Source of the DNA: Mameliella sp. CS4
GTDB lineage: Bacteria > Pseudomonadota > Alphaproteobacteria > Rhodobacterales > Rhodobacteraceae
DNA: 64,000 nucleotides
NCBI RefSeq assembly: GCF_019392335.1
Contig: NZ_JAHXRQ010000001.1
Coordinates: 496,001-560,000, forward strand
Reading direction: 5' to 3'
A program made the translations under genes and the position numbers. Shown piece by piece: positions 55,772-64,000 of this stretch. The notes under the pieces are model-generated. The model was not told the origin of the DNA. It did not search any database and saw only the letters and a program-made list of their open reading frames with translations. Each line of letters starts with the position of its first letter. Positions within the stretch are counted from its first letter, which is position 1.

Positions 55772-57043
55772 TCAGCTGTTCATCGAATCGAAGAACTCGG
55801 TGTTGGTCTTGGTCTGTTTCAGCTTGGAAATCAGGAACTCGACGGCATCGGTCGTGCCCATCGGGTTCAGGATGCGACGCAGGACAAAGGTCTTCTGCAG
55901 GTCGACCTTGTCCACCAACAATTCCTCTTTCCGCGTCCCGGACTTGAGGATGTCCAGCGCCGGGAAGACCCGCTTGTCCGCCACCTTGCGGTCCAGCACG
56001 ATCTCGCTGTTGCCGGTGCCTTTGAATTCTTCAAAGATCACCTCGTCCATACGAGAGCCGGTGTCGATCAGCGCTGTGGCGATGATCGTCAGCGATCCGC
56101 CTTCCTCGATGTTCCGCGCCGCACCAAAGAACCGTTTGGGCCGCTGCAGGGCGTTGGCGTCCACACCACCGGTCAGGACTTTGCCCGAAGACGGCACCAC
56201 GGTGTTGAAAGCTCTACCAAGTCTTGTGATCGAGTCCAGAAGGATCACAACATCTCGCTTGTGCTCCACCAATCTCTTGGCCTTTTCAATGACCATTTCC
56301 GAAACCGCAACGTGCCGCGTCGCCGGTTCGTCAAAGGTGGAGGAAATGACCTCGCCTTTCACCGAACGCTGCATGTCGGTCACTTCTTCCGGGCGTTCGT
56401 CGATCAGGAGAACGATCAGATAGCATTCCGGGTGATTGGTTTCGATCGAATGCGCGATGTTCTGCAAGAGCACGGTCTTGCCCGTGCGCGGCGGCGCGAC
56501 GATCAGCGCACGCTGCCCCTTGCCGATCGGCGAGACCAGATCGATGATCCGGGCCGAGCGATCCTTGATCGTCGGATCCTCGATTTCCATCTTCAGGCGC
56601 TCGTCCGGATAGAGCGGCGTCAGGTTGTCAAAGGCGATCTTGTGCCGCGCTCTCTCGGGATCCTGAAAGTTGATCTCCGACACGGCGATAAGCGCAAAGT
56701 ACCGCTCTTCCCCGTCCGGTGCCTTCATTTCACCCTGGATCGAATCCCCGGTCCGGAGAGAGTATTTTCGGATCATGTCCGGCGAGACATAGATGTCGTC
56801 AGGACCGGGCAGATAGTTCGCCTCCGGCGAGCGCAGAAAGCCGAACCCGTCCTGCAGAACCTCCAGAACCCCGTCACCATAGATGATCCATCCCTCATCC
56901 GCGCGCTCGCGCAGGATCTGGAACATCATCTCGCCCTTCCGCATGGTCGAGGCGTTTTCGATTTCCAGTTCCTCTGCCATCGACAGAAGATCCTTGGGGC
57001 TCTTCGCCTTCAGGTCGGAGAGGTTAAGCTTTTCTTCGCTCAT
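55772..57043 (-). CDS. rho: Transcription termination factor Rho (423 aa)
   Basis: Hexameric RNA-dependent helicase that ends transcription. The N-terminal helical domain ([26 protein letters not shown]) is followed by the cold-shock-like RNA-binding fold ([21 protein letters not shown]). The ATPase has the P-loop [23 protein letters not shown] and the R-loop region. The start ATG was chosen by family N-terminus. It is the first gene of the leftward rho-mnmE-mnmG-rsmG-parA-parB block and borders the candidate origin gap. Confidence 0.97.
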   Translation of the reverse strand: MSEEKLNLSDLKAKSPKDLLSMAEELEIENASTMRKGEMMFQILRERADEGWIIYGDGVLEVLQDGFGFLRSPEANYLPGPDDIYVSPDMIRKYSLRTGDSIQGEMKAPDGEERYFALIAVSEINFQDPERARHKIAFDNLTPLYPDERLKMEIEDPTIKDRSARIIDLVSPIGKGQRALIVAPPRTGKTVLLQNIAHSIETNHPECYLIVLLIDERPEEVTDMQRSVKGEVISSTFDEPATRHVAVSEMVIEKAKRLVEHKRDVVILLDSITRLGRAFNTVVPSSGKVLTGGVDANALQRPKRFFGAARNIEEGGSLTIIATALIDTGSRMDEVIFEEFKGTGNSEIVLDRKVADKRVFPALDILKSGTRKEELLVDKVDLQKTFVLRRILNPMGTTDAVEFLISKLKQTKTNTEFFDSMNS

Positions 57044-57564
57044 GGCACATAACGTGGTGCCCGGAGGCCCACACATCCTTTGTCTAACGGGAAAGTTCGC
57101 CTTCGGACGAAGGCTGACGGTGCGTATCGCATTGCCGGGGTTCCCGTCAATGAAGATCGCGGAACACCCTTCTCTTAATAACTAGATAAAAGAAAAGGTT
57201 GATGAAGTGTTAGGGGCGCCAGGATCTGTGGATTATCCGATTGTCCCCAGTTTTCCGAACAGGGAAGAGGTTTGGGAAAACTCGCGGGATAGTCCTGTGG
57301 CGGTTTCGAACATCTCTCGAAAATCGGCTGTTTTTCAATCCCTTATAGACGATACACCGGCAGACCCGCGAATTGGATAACTCTCCTGACAACCGGGTCT
57401 CAGCCCGTCTTCGCACCGGGTCGATCTTGTTCTTTCACACAGCCTGATGAGTGCTGCGGTGCCGGGGAGGACGCTCGGTTTCCTCCCCAGTCTTGCATGT
57501 GCCGCGCTTTTTCCTCAGAAACATCGACAAGCCTGCGCACCGTATTTTCCCCGGTTTCATCCCC
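57044..57564. other. Gene-free gap with candidate chromosome origin (oriC)
   Basis: A 521 bp gap from which genes diverge on both sides. Next to rho there is a hairpin, GCCTTCG-GA-CGAAGGC at 57099-57114. An AT-rich tract at 57170-57200 includes TTAA-N7-ATAA, close to a CtrA box. DnaA-box-like nonamers are TGTGGATTA at 57227-57235 (one mismatch to TTATCCACA on the other strand), TTGTCCCCA at 57241-57249, TTATCCGAT at 57233-57241 and ATTGGATAA at 57372-57380 (two or more mismatches each). Caulobacter oriC lies between the same two gene blocks. Neither replication nor DnaA binding is shown. Confidence 0.5.
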
Positions 57565-58164
57565 ATGCCTGTCGACCTTCTTCTCGCCTCCAGCTCCGCG
57601 ATCCGGGCCGACATGCTCCGCGCCGCGGGACTCGTGATCGAAACCGAATCGCCGCGCGTGGATGAGGACAGCCTCAAGGCGGCGCTCACCCTCGAAGAGG
57701 CCAGCCCGCGCGACATCGCCGACACGCTGGCAGAGGCCAAGGCCCGCAAGCTGGGGCAACGTTACCCGGAGAAACTGGTGCTGGGCTGCGACCAGGTGCT
57801 CGATTTCAAGGGCGCGGTCCTGTCCAAGCCGCAAAGCCGCGATGAGGCGCGCGATCAGCTCTGCCGGCTGCGCGGCGAAACCCACCGTCTGCTCTCGGCC
57901 GCTGTTCTTTATCATGAGGCTCAGCCGGTCTGGCGCCACGTCGGCACCGCCCGGTTGACGATGCGCCCTTTCTCGGACAGCTACCTTGACGACTACCTCG
58001 ACCGGAACTGGCCGGATGTGGGGACCTCTGTCGGCGGATACAAGCTCGAGTCCGAAGGAGTCCGACTCTTTGCCCGGGTCGAGGGCAATCATTTCACCAT
58101 CCTGGGCCTGCCGCTGCTCGAGCTGCTGGCCTACCTGACGAACAGAGGAACCATCGCCGCATGA
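57565..58164 (+). CDS. Maf/YceF-family nucleotide pyrophosphatase (199 aa)
   Basis: Maf-like house-cleaning pyrophosphatase; family members act on dTTP/UTP or m7GTP. It starts [17 protein letters not shown] with the S-x-x-R substrate motif; LGCDQVLDF holds the acidic residues, and TSVGGYKLE is the second signature. The ATG was chosen by homology; the frame is open upstream and no strong Shine-Dalgarno sequence is visible, so a leaderless transcript is possible. First gene of the rightward maf-aroE-coaE-dnaQ operon. Confidence 0.88.
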   Translation: MPVDLLLASSSAIRADMLRAAGLVIETESPRVDEDSLKAALTLEEASPRDIADTLAEAKARKLGQRYPEKLVLGCDQVLDFKGAVLSKPQSRDEARDQLCRLRGETHRLLSAAVLYHEAQPVWRHVGTARLTMRPFSDSYLDDYLDRNWPDVGTSVGGYKLESEGVRLFARVEGNHFTILGLPLLELLAYLTNRGTIAA

Positions 58165-58994
58165 GCCTCGCACGCATCCCGCTTGCCGCCGTCATCGGGT
58201 CCCCGGTGGCCCATTCCCGGTCTCCGCGTCTGTTCACGCACTGGCTGCAGACGCATGGTCTGCCCGGTCATTACGTGCCCATCGACGTGCCAGAGGACAA
58301 GCTGGCCGAAACACTGCACCTTCTGCCACAGCTCGGCTTTGTCGGCCTCAATGTCACCGTGCCCTACAAGGAAAAGGTGATGCAGATCGCCGACAGCGTG
58401 TCCGACCGCGCGCGGCTGATCGGCGCGGCAAACACGCTGATCTTCCGCGAGGACGGTCGCATCCATGCCGACAATACCGATGGCTACGGCTTTATGCAGA
58501 ACCTGCAGCAGAATGCACCGGACTGGGATCCTGCCTCGGGTCCGGCCACGGTCTTCGGGGCAGGGGGCGCGGCCCGGGCCGTGATCGCCTCTTTGCTGGA
58601 CGTCGGCGTGCCGGAAATCCGCCTGACCAATCGCACGCGTCCCCGGGCCGAAACCCTGCGCGCGGATTTCGGGGACAGGGTGCAGGTCTTCGACTGGGTG
58701 CAGGCGGGCAATATCGTCGAGGGCTGCGCCACAGTGGTCAACACCACCTCGCTGGGGATGAGCGGCAAACCCCGGTTCCGCGTACCGCTGGACGCGCTGA
58801 CGCGCGACATGCTGGTGACGGACCTTGTCTATTCGCCGCTGGAAACCCGCCTGCTGGCCGAGGCCCGCGCGCAGGGATGTACCGTCGTCGATGGTTTGGG
58901 GATGCTCCTGCACCAGGCAGTGCCCGGCTTCGAACGCTGGTTCGGCGCCCGCCCCGAGGTCGATGAGGTCACGCGGCAGATCGTTCTGGCATGA
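58161..58994 (+). CDS. aroE: Shikimate dehydrogenase (277 aa)
   Basis: NADP-dependent reduction of 3-dehydroshikimate in aromatic amino-acid synthesis. [14 protein letters not shown] is the shikimate-binding N-terminus; [10 protein letters not shown] has the catalytic Lys; GAANTL and ADNTDGYGF follow; and [10 protein letters not shown] is the NADP loop. It overlaps maf and coaE by 4 nt each. Confidence 0.96.
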   Translation: MSLARIPLAAVIGSPVAHSRSPRLFTHWLQTHGLPGHYVPIDVPEDKLAETLHLLPQLGFVGLNVTVPYKEKVMQIADSVSDRARLIGAANTLIFREDGRIHADNTDGYGFMQNLQQNAPDWDPASGPATVFGAGGAARAVIASLLDVGVPEIRLTNRTRPRAETLRADFGDRVQVFDWVQAGNIVEGCATVVNTTSLGMSGKPRFRVPLDALTRDMLVTDLVYSPLETRLLAEARAQGCTVVDGLGMLLHQAVPGFERWFGARPEVDEVTRQIVLA

Positions 58995-59584
58995 GGTTCA
59001 AGCTTGGCCTGACAGGCTCCATCGGTATGGGAAAATCGACCACGGCGCAGATGTTCGCCGAGGCAGGGTGCGCCGTCTGGGATGCGGATGCCGCCGTGCA
59101 CCGGCTTTACGGTCCGGGCGGCGCCGCGGTTGCGGCCATCGGCCAGGATTTTCCCCAAGCTATTGAAAATGATCAGGTTTCTCGCGATGCCTTGCGCGTG
59201 ATCATCGCCAATGATGCCACTGCGCTGAAACGGATCGAAGAGATCGTGCATCCGCTGGTCCAGGAGGACCGGGAGGGTTTCATCGCCGCACACCCGCAGG
59301 CCATCGGCGTGTTCGACATCCCGCTCTTGTTCGAAACCGGGGGCGATGCGCAGATGGACGCGACCGCCTGCGTGAATGTTTCCCGTGAAACGCAAGAGGC
59401 CCGCGTGCTGGCCCGGGGCACCATGACCGGCGATGACCTTGCCCGCATCCTTGCCCGCCAGATGCCCAACGCGGAAAAATGCGCCCGCGCCACCTATGTC
59501 ATCGAAACCGACACGCTTGAGCATGCCCGTGCGCAGGTGCAGGATGTGCTGAAGGACATCGAACAAAGGTTGCAACATGCGTGA
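58991..59584 (+). CDS. coaE: Dephospho-CoA kinase (197 aa)
   Basis: Last enzyme of coenzyme A synthesis. The P-loop [12 protein letters not shown] is at the N-terminus; [12 protein letters not shown] is the CoA-binding acidic motif; PLLFETGGD is the lid region. Codons for NVSRETQE contain a 14/16 parS match. It is coupled to aroE by 4 nt and overlaps dnaQ by 8 nt. Confidence 0.95.
   Translation: MRFKLGLTGSIGMGKSTTAQMFAEAGCAVWDADAAVHRLYGPGGAAVAAIGQDFPQAIENDQVSRDALRVIIANDATALKRIEEIVHPLVQEDREGFIAAHPQAIGVFDIPLLFETGGDAQMDATACVNVSRETQEARVLARGTMTGDDLARILARQMPNAEKCARATYVIETDTLEHARAQVQDVLKDIEQRLQHA
59377..59392. promoter_or_regulatory. Degenerate parS-like site inside coaE
   Basis: TGTTTCCCGTGAAACG matches parS at 14 of 16 positions. 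It encodes VSRET, the same peptide as the perfect site in rsmG and the degenerate site in mutS. It lies on the opposite side of the candidate origin from parAB. Confidence 0.45.
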
Positions 59585-60308
59585 GATTGTTCTCGATACG
59601 GAAACCACCGGGTTCGAGCCGGAACAGGGCGACCGCATCGTCGAGATCGGGGCGCTGGAGCTCTATAACCACGTTCCCACCGGCCGCACCTATCACCAGT
59701 ATATCAACCCCGAACGCGGTATGCCGGACGAGGCCTTTGGCGTGCATGGCATCGGCCCGGACCTGCTGCAGCCTCCGCGCCCGGCCAATCCGGGGGAAAT
59801 CACGCTGCGGGACAAGCCGGTCTTCGCAAAGATCGTGGACGAGTTCCGTGCCTTCATCGGTGAGGATGCCAAGCTGGTCATTCACAACGCCAGCTTCGAC
59901 GTGAAATTCCTCAATGCCGAATTGCGCTGGGCCAACCGCCCGCCCCTGGCCAAGGATTGTGCCATAGACACGCTGGACATGGCGCGGCGGCGCTTTCCCG
60001 GCTCGCCCGCCTCGCTGGATGCGCTCTGCCGCCGGTTCAGCATCGACAACTCTTCGCGGACGCTGCACGGCGCGCTGCTCGACTCCGAGATCCTGGCCGA
60101 GGTCTATCTTGAGCTGATCGGGGGAAAGCAGCCGGATTTCGGCCTGTCCTCGCACGGCTCGGGCGGGGGCAGTACGGGCACCGAACCGCTCTGGCGTCCG
60201 CGCCCGCGCAGCACGCCCTTGCCCAGCCGGCTGTCGGAAAAGGAAAAGGCGGCTCACGCCGCCTTTGTCGAAACTCTCGGGGACGAGGCGCTCTGGCTCA
60301 AGACCTGA
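59577..60308 (+). CDS. dnaQ: DNA polymerase III epsilon subunit, proofreading exonuclease (243 aa)
   Basis: 3'-5' exonuclease of the replicative polymerase. Exo I is [10 protein letters not shown] at the N-terminus, Exo II is [13 protein letters not shown], and Exo III is the [13 protein letters not shown] block with its His and Asp. The last 60 residues are linker and clamp/alpha-contact region. The last gene of maf-aroE-coaE-dnaQ, it converges on secB with 13 bp between the stops, and its last codons contain a hairpin that looks like a secB terminator. Confidence 0.95.
   Translation: MREIVLDTETTGFEPEQGDRIVEIGALELYNHVPTGRTYHQYINPERGMPDEAFGVHGIGPDLLQPPRPANPGEITLRDKPVFAKIVDEFRAFIGEDAKLVIHNASFDVKFLNAELRWANRPPLAKDCAIDTLDMARRRFPGSPASLDALCRRFSIDNSSRTLHGALLDSEILAEVYLELIGGKQPDFGLSSHGSGGGSTGTEPLWRPRPRSTPLPSRLSEKEKAAHAAFVETLGDEALWLKT
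60245..60266 (-). terminator. secB terminator embedded in the dnaQ coding sequence
   Basis: AAAGGCGGC-TCAC-GCCGCCTTT is a perfect 9 bp stem lying inside dnaQ codons. Read on the minus strand it is followed by TTCCTTTTCC, a U-rich tail, and starts 56 bp after the secB stop. On the plus strand only TTTGTCG follows. Confidence 0.7.
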
Positions 60309-60321
60309 GCGCCGGAAAGCC

Positions 60322-60810
60322 TCAGGCCGGGGCCTGATCGTCCTGTGCTGCCTGGCGGCGTGCGATCTCGTTGCGATACAGCGCGAGAAAGTCGATCGTC
60401 TCCAGGTTCAGCGGCGGGAACCCACCGTCACGCGACACGTCCGAGACGATCCGGCGCACGAAGGGGAACAGCATCCGCGGGCATTCGATCAACAGGAACG
60501 GGTGCAGCTGGTCCTCGGGGACGTTCTCGATCGAGAAGACACCGGCATAGTCCAGCTCCATCAGGAACAGCATGTCGCCGGTCGATTTCGCCTTCGACTC
60601 GATCTTCAGCTTCATCACCACTTCGTACTGGTTGTCGGCGGTGCGCTTCTTGGCATCCAGGTTCACCTGCACCTGCACGTCGGGCTGAACCTCGCCGCTG
60701 ACACCTTTCTGGGAAAGGATGTTCTCGAAGGACAGGTCGCGAATGAATTGGGCCAGAATGCTCATCTTGGGTGGCTGAGGCGCCTGCCCGTTGCCGTTGG
60801 TTTCTGCCAT
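60322..60810 (-). CDS. secB: Protein-export chaperone SecB (162 aa)
   Basis: Tetrameric cytoplasmic chaperone that keeps preproteins unfolded for SecA. The N-terminal MSILAQFIRDLSFEN, QVNLDAKK and the C-terminal CPRMLFPFVRRIVSDVSRDGGFPPLNLETIDF are diagnostic. The alphaproteobacterial-style tail is short. It is a single gene convergent with dnaQ and upstream, on the same strand, lies fxsA. Confidence 0.96.
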   Translation of the reverse strand: MAETNGNGQAPQPPKMSILAQFIRDLSFENILSQKGVSGEVQPDVQVQVNLDAKKRTADNQYEVVMKLKIESKAKSTGDMLFLMELDYAGVFSIENVPEDQLHPFLLIECPRMLFPFVRRIVSDVSRDGGFPPLNLETIDFLALYRNEIARRQAAQDDQAPA

Positions 60811-60865
60811 GTCGGGTCTCCCATGAAAATCTCAGCGCGAGGCATAGCAGCGCCCGCGCAAAGCC

Positions 60866-61366
60866 TCAATGCCTCGTCCAGCCCGAACCGGGGTGATTGG
60901 GCGCCTTCTCCTTGGGAACTTCGGTGAATTCGCCGTCGATCACGTCACCTTGCCCGGTTCCGGACCGCGGATCGGGATAGACCGGCCCGCGCGGGTCCGG
61001 CCCCATCTGGAACCGCGTCACATGGACCCGCCGCCGCAGCCAGGCAAAGACCGCCGTGCGCACCGGGGGGGCCAGCAGGGCAAAGCCCACAGCGTCCGTG
61101 AAAAAGCCGGGGGTCAGCAGAAGGGCGCCCGACACAAGGATCATCGCCCCATGCGCCAGCGGCTCGCTGGGGTCGTCGAGGTCGGAAAAGCTGCGGCGGA
61201 GATTGTCCATCGCCAGGCGGCCCTGCGCCTTGACCAACCAGGTCCCGATCACCGCCGTCAGAACGACCACCGCCAGTGTCGGCCAAAGGCCGATCAGCCC
61301 GCCCACCTGGATGAACAGCGCGATTTCAACCAGCGGGACCATGAGAAAGGCCAGGAACAGCCACAT
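60866..61366 (-). CDS. fxsA: FxsA family membrane protein (166 aa)
   Basis: Inner-membrane protein of the FxsA family; the E. coli member suppresses F-exclusion of phage T7, and its cellular role is unknown. The N-terminus MWLFLAFLMVPLVEIALFIQVGGLIGLWPT is the family signature, followed by spans with TAVIGTWLVKAQG and SGALLLTPGFFTDAVGFALL. The C-terminal cytoplasmic tail has no known domain. The ATG was chosen because GGAGGTG precedes it; it is divergent from the Tim44-like gene. Confidence 0.9.
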   Translation of the reverse strand: MWLFLAFLMVPLVEIALFIQVGGLIGLWPTLAVVVLTAVIGTWLVKAQGRLAMDNLRRSFSDLDDPSEPLAHGAMILVSGALLLTPGFFTDAVGFALLAPPVRTAVFAWLRRRVHVTRFQMGPDPRGPVYPDPRSGTGQGDVIDGEFTEVPKEKAPNHPGSGWTRH

Positions 61367-61471
61367 GCGAAGCACCTCCATATCAGAGCGGCGCAGGTGG
61401 ACTCACCCACACGCCTCACCTACATAAGGATGCAAGCAAGATCTTTAAACGCTGCCTGCAAAGAGGTGCCG

Positions 61472-62134
61472 ATGAACTCTCCCATCCTCCAGCTTCTGGT
61501 TTTGGCCGGAATCGCTATTTTTCTCGTTCTGCGCCTGCGGAGCGTGCTGGGCACCCGGGAGGGGTTCGAAAAGCCGCCGGCACCGGCGCCCAGCGACGAC
61601 CGCCGCAAGTCCGCACGCGATTTCGAGGTGATCGAAGGCGGCCCCGACCATGACATCATCGACCACGTCGCCGAAGACAGCGAGGCCGCCAAGGCCCTGG
61701 CCGCGATGAAACGGATCGAACCGCATTTCTCGGTGTCCGAGTTCCTCTCGGGCGCGCGCGGGGCCTATGAAATGATCCTCATGGGCTTTGAACGCGGCAA
61801 AATCGAAGACCTGCGGCCATTTCTCGCGGACGACGTCTATCAGACCTTCGCCGAGGTCGTGGAACAGCGTGAACAGCAGGGCCTGACCATCGAGTCCGAG
61901 TTCATCGGCGTCCGTGAGCTGACGCTGGCCGATGCCACCTTCGACGAAGGCTCGCAGCTGGCCGAGATTTCGGTGCGCTACGTCGGCGAACTGACCTCGG
62001 TTGTGAAAGACGCCGAGGGCGAGGTGATCGAAGGCTCGCCCACCGCCGTCAAGCGTCAGAAAGACGTCTGGACCTATGCCCGCAACATGGGCAGCGATGA
62101 TCCCAACTGGCAGCTTGTCGCCACGGACGAATGA
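61472..62134 (+). CDS. Tim44/TimA-like membrane-anchored protein (220 aa)
   Basis: Single N-terminal membrane helix (ILQLLVLAGIAIFLVLRL) followed by a soluble Tim44-like domain from about residue 80 (FSVSEFLSGARGAYEMILMGFERGKIEDLRPFLADDVYQTFAEVV). Mitochondrial Tim44 recruits the import motor; the bacterial relative's role is not settled. It is coupled by 4 nt to mltA and lies close to secB, fitting an envelope or export context. AGAGG precedes the ATG. Confidence 0.85.
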   Translation: MNSPILQLLVLAGIAIFLVLRLRSVLGTREGFEKPPAPAPSDDRRKSARDFEVIEGGPDHDIIDHVAEDSEAAKALAAMKRIEPHFSVSEFLSGARGAYEMILMGFERGKIEDLRPFLADDVYQTFAEVVEQREQQGLTIESEFIGVRELTLADATFDEGSQLAEISVRYVGELTSVVKDAEGEVIEGSPTAVKRQKDVWTYARNMGSDDPNWQLVATDE

Positions 62135-63171
62135 CGCGCCTTCTCCTTGCGATCACATTTGCGATATCCATCATGACCGGCCCCGCCTCCGCAGAGACGG
62201 GGCCGCGTTATGACATCCTGGATTTCGCGGATCTGCAGGGATGGGCCGGGGATGACCACGCGGCCGCGCTTGCCGCCTTTCTGGAAACCTGTCGCGATCT
62301 CGACGATCCGGACTGGGCCGCGCTGTGTGGCCTGGCCCGGGAAACCAAGGACGCGCGTGGGTTCTTTGAACTGCTGTTCCGCCCTGTCCTGATCCGGGAC
62401 GGTGCAGAGATGTTGTTCACCGGGTACTTCGAACCGGAACTCAACGGCGCGCCCTACCGCAACAGCACCTACCGTTACCCTGTCTACAAGATGCCACCCG
62501 AAGCGCGGGCCAGCCGCCCCTGGCTGACCCGGCGCCAGTTGCTGACCTCCGGGGTGATGGAGGGCAGGGGCCTTGAAATCGCCTGGGTCGATGATCCGGT
62601 AGAGCTGTTTTTTCTGCAAATCCAAGGGTCTGGCCGTATCCGGTTCCCGGACGGGCGGGTGGTCCGCGTCGGCTATGGCGGGGCCAATGGCCATCCCTAT
62701 CGCTCGATCGGTCGAGAGCTGGTGCGGCGCGGTGTCTATACCGCGCACCAGGTCTCTATGCAGGTGATCGCGAACTGGGTCCGGCGCAATCCGGTTGCGG
62801 GGCGGGACCTGCTCTATCACAACGCGGCCTATGTCTTTTTCCGCGAGGTGAACGAGGTGCCGCCCGAAAAAGGACCGCTGGGCGCGATGAATCGCTCGAT
62901 CACACCCCTGCGGTCCATCGCGGTCGATCCCCGCTACACGCCGCTTGGCGCGCCGGTCTGGATCGAAAAAGAGGGCGCCGACCCGATGAACCGGCTGATG
63001 ATCGCCCAGGACACGGGGTCGGCCATCAAGGGGGCGCAACGGGCTGACATATTCTACGGCACGGGCGACGAGGCGGGCCGGATCGCGGGGCGAACCAAGG
63101 ACGGCGGGCGCATGATTGTCCTGATGCCGATCCAGCGCGCCTACGCGCTCTTGCCCGAACCGGTGCAATGA
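62131..63171 (+). CDS. mltA: Lytic murein transglycosylase A (346 aa)
   Basis: Peptidoglycan-cleaving enzyme acting in the periplasm. A signal peptide of about 21 residues (LLLAITFAISIMTGPASA) has no lipobox cysteine, so unlike E. coli MltA it is probably soluble. LFTGYFEPELNG, FFLQIQGSGRIRFPDG and the catalytic-Asp motif IAQDTGSAIKGAQRADIF are diagnostic. It overlaps the genes on both sides by 4 nt. Confidence 0.94.
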   Translation: MTRLLLAITFAISIMTGPASAETGPRYDILDFADLQGWAGDDHAAALAAFLETCRDLDDPDWAALCGLARETKDARGFFELLFRPVLIRDGAEMLFTGYFEPELNGAPYRNSTYRYPVYKMPPEARASRPWLTRRQLLTSGVMEGRGLEIAWVDDPVELFFLQIQGSGRIRFPDGRVVRVGYGGANGHPYRSIGRELVRRGVYTAHQVSMQVIANWVRRNPVAGRDLLYHNAAYVFFREVNEVPPEKGPLGAMNRSITPLRSIAVDPRYTPLGAPVWIEKEGADPMNRLMIAQDTGSAIKGAQRADIFYGTGDEAGRIAGRTKDGGRMIVLMPIQRAYALLPEPVQ

Positions 63172-63767
63172 CCCGGCGGCGCAAACTACGGCCCGAAGAG
63201 CAGGAGCTCTGGCAACAGGTCGCCAAAACCGCGGATCCGCTGCACAAGCGCCCCGCCCGCAAGTCGGAAGAAGCCAAGCCGCCGCCGAAACCGCTGACCT
63301 CCGGTAAAGAGACGCCGCGCGATCCGCTGTCGCCCTTTGCCCTGGGCGACAAGGCGGGATCGCGGACGCAGACCCATGTCTTTGCCAAGACCACCGCCGA
63401 CCACCTGCACGAGGCGCCGGTGCGCATGGATGCCAAGGTCTTTACCCGGCTCAAGCGTGGCAAGCTGGTCCCCGAGGCGCGCATCGACCTGCACGGGATG
63501 ACCGTGGACCGCGCGCATGGTGCCCTGGCCCAGTTCATCCTGAATGCCCAGGCGCGGGGGTTCCGCCTGGTGCTGGTCATCACCGGCAAGGGCCAGCGCG
63601 AAGATCCTTATGATCCGATGCCCCGCCGCCGGGGTGTGCTCAAGACGCAGGTGCCGATGTGGCTGCAGATGCCGCCTTTGGCCGGGGCCGTCCTGCAGGT
63701 GTCGCTGTCGCACCGCAAACATGGCGGCGAAGGCGCCTACTATGTCTATCTCAAGCGCCGGCGCTGA
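63168..63767 (+). CDS. Smr-domain protein (199 aa)
   Basis: Small MutS-related nuclease-like domain. The basic N-terminal half precedes the Smr domain (about residues 100-199) with RIDLHGMTVDRAHGAL and VITGKGQ, then HRKHGGEGAYYVYLKR at the end. E. coli SmrA/SmrB-like members cleave DNA or collided-ribosome mRNA; whether this one does is unknown. It ends the Tim44-like/mltA/smr operon. No HGD-G active-loop differences were noted. Confidence 0.9.
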   Translation: MTRRRKLRPEEQELWQQVAKTADPLHKRPARKSEEAKPPPKPLTSGKETPRDPLSPFALGDKAGSRTQTHVFAKTTADHLHEAPVRMDAKVFTRLKRGKLVPEARIDLHGMTVDRAHGALAQFILNAQARGFRLVLVITGKGQREDPYDPMPRRRGVLKTQVPMWLQMPPLAGAVLQVSLSHRKHGGEGAYYVYLKRRR

Positions 63768-63815
63768 GCCTATCAATGCTCGGCCCCGGTGCCGGGGTTA
63801 ACGATGTCCTGCCGC

Positions 63816-63825
63816 TTTGTACAAA
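63816..63825. promoter_or_regulatory. Short palindrome TTTGTACAAA
   Basis: A 10 bp palindrome 15 bp from the larger palindrome; both share GTACAAA half-sites and may bind the same protein. Confidence 0.35.
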
Positions 63826-63839
63826 ATGCTGGAAACGAC

Positions 63840-63861
63840 GTACAAAACGTACGTTTTGTAC
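63840..63861. promoter_or_regulatory. 22 bp perfect palindrome downstream of smr
   Basis: GTACAAAACGT followed by ACGTTTTGTAC, with no central spacer. It lies between two convergent genes, 72 bp after the smr stop. AT-rich arms and the missing loop make a terminator unlikely; a dimer-binding site or chromosome-maintenance site is more likely. Confidence 0.5.
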
Positions 63862-63877
63862 AAGATTTCGGGTGCGA

Positions 63878-64000
63878 TCACAGCACCCTCCGGGCCCGTG
63901 AAACCCCCATCCACATCATCGCCGTGGTAAAGAGAAAATAGATCGCGACGCCGATATACTGCGTCTCGATCCCGACGCCGAAGTCGATCAAATAGCCGGT
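63878..64000 (-). CDS. C-terminal end of an unidentified membrane protein (partial)
   Basis: The last 40 codons of a minus-strand gene whose start lies beyond the window. The visible end reads IDFGVGIETQYIGVAIYF and then LFTTAMMWMGVSRARRVL, a single membrane helix followed by a basic tail. I do not recognise the family. It converges on smr, with the 22 bp palindrome in between. Confidence 0.6.
   Translation of the reverse strand, partial: TGYLIDFGVGIETQYIGVAIYFLFTTAMMWMGVSRARRVL

Noticed and set aside
57210..57416. 68-codon minus-strand open frame in the rho-maf gap
   Set aside because: Arg-rich, no ribosome-binding site, no recognisable domain, and it covers the DnaA-box-like sequences. 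Considered chance.

Overview
The window is a stretch of GC-rich chromosome from an alphaproteobacterium, almost certainly a Rhodobacteraceae (Roseobacter-group) member. This rests on protein character and gene order: addA-trxA-hslV, comF-grxC-nitrilase, parB-parA-rsmG-mnmG-mnmE-rho, maf-aroE-coaE-dnaQ next to secB, and fxsA/Tim44-like/mltA/smr. No database search was run. Coding density is high, most operons are joined by 1-8 nt stop/start overlaps, and no tRNA, rRNA, IS element, prophage or CRISPR array was seen.

Left part (1-16.6 kb): the end of addA, trxA and hslV; a minus-strand metallophosphoesterase/lipid-kinase pair sitting between hslV and hslU; a four-gene peptide-type ABC importer on the minus strand; a proline iminopeptidase; ubiG; a minus-strand comF-grxC-nitrilase-marR operon; and a methyltransferase followed by hemH.

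Middle (16.7-40.8 kb): an envelope cluster (small membrane protein, two L,D-transpeptidases, a CAP-domain lipoprotein), a bacterial voltage-gated sodium channel next to an RNA methyltransferase, three consecutive ABC exporters, a hslO-nudix-cca operon, a divergent receiver-phosphatase/Hpt signalling pair, ilvA, argG, a periplasmic MsrA, an RTX calcium-binding protein preceded by a broken RTX C-terminus, and a ribokinase.

Right part (40.9-64 kb): maeB, mutS, grpE-hrcA, rph-rdgB-hemW, then the chromosome-maintenance block. parB-parA-rsmG-mnmG-mnmE-rho reads leftward and maf-aroE-coaE-dnaQ reads rightward away from a 521 bp gap that is AT-rich in part and carries DnaA-box-like sequences. In Caulobacter the same two blocks flank oriC, so this gap is the best oriC candidate here. 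Two perfect 16 bp parS palindromes lie inside rsmG and across the mnmG start codon; two 14/16 matches lie inside mutS and coaE. The window ends with fxsA, a Tim44-like protein, mltA, smr and the 3' end of an unidentified membrane protein.

Most striking items: the sodium channel, the ori/parS architecture, the RTX remnant, an apparent internal duplication in an ABC permease, a terminator for secB hidden inside the dnaQ coding sequence, and several palindromic repeats placed in gaps between convergent genes.
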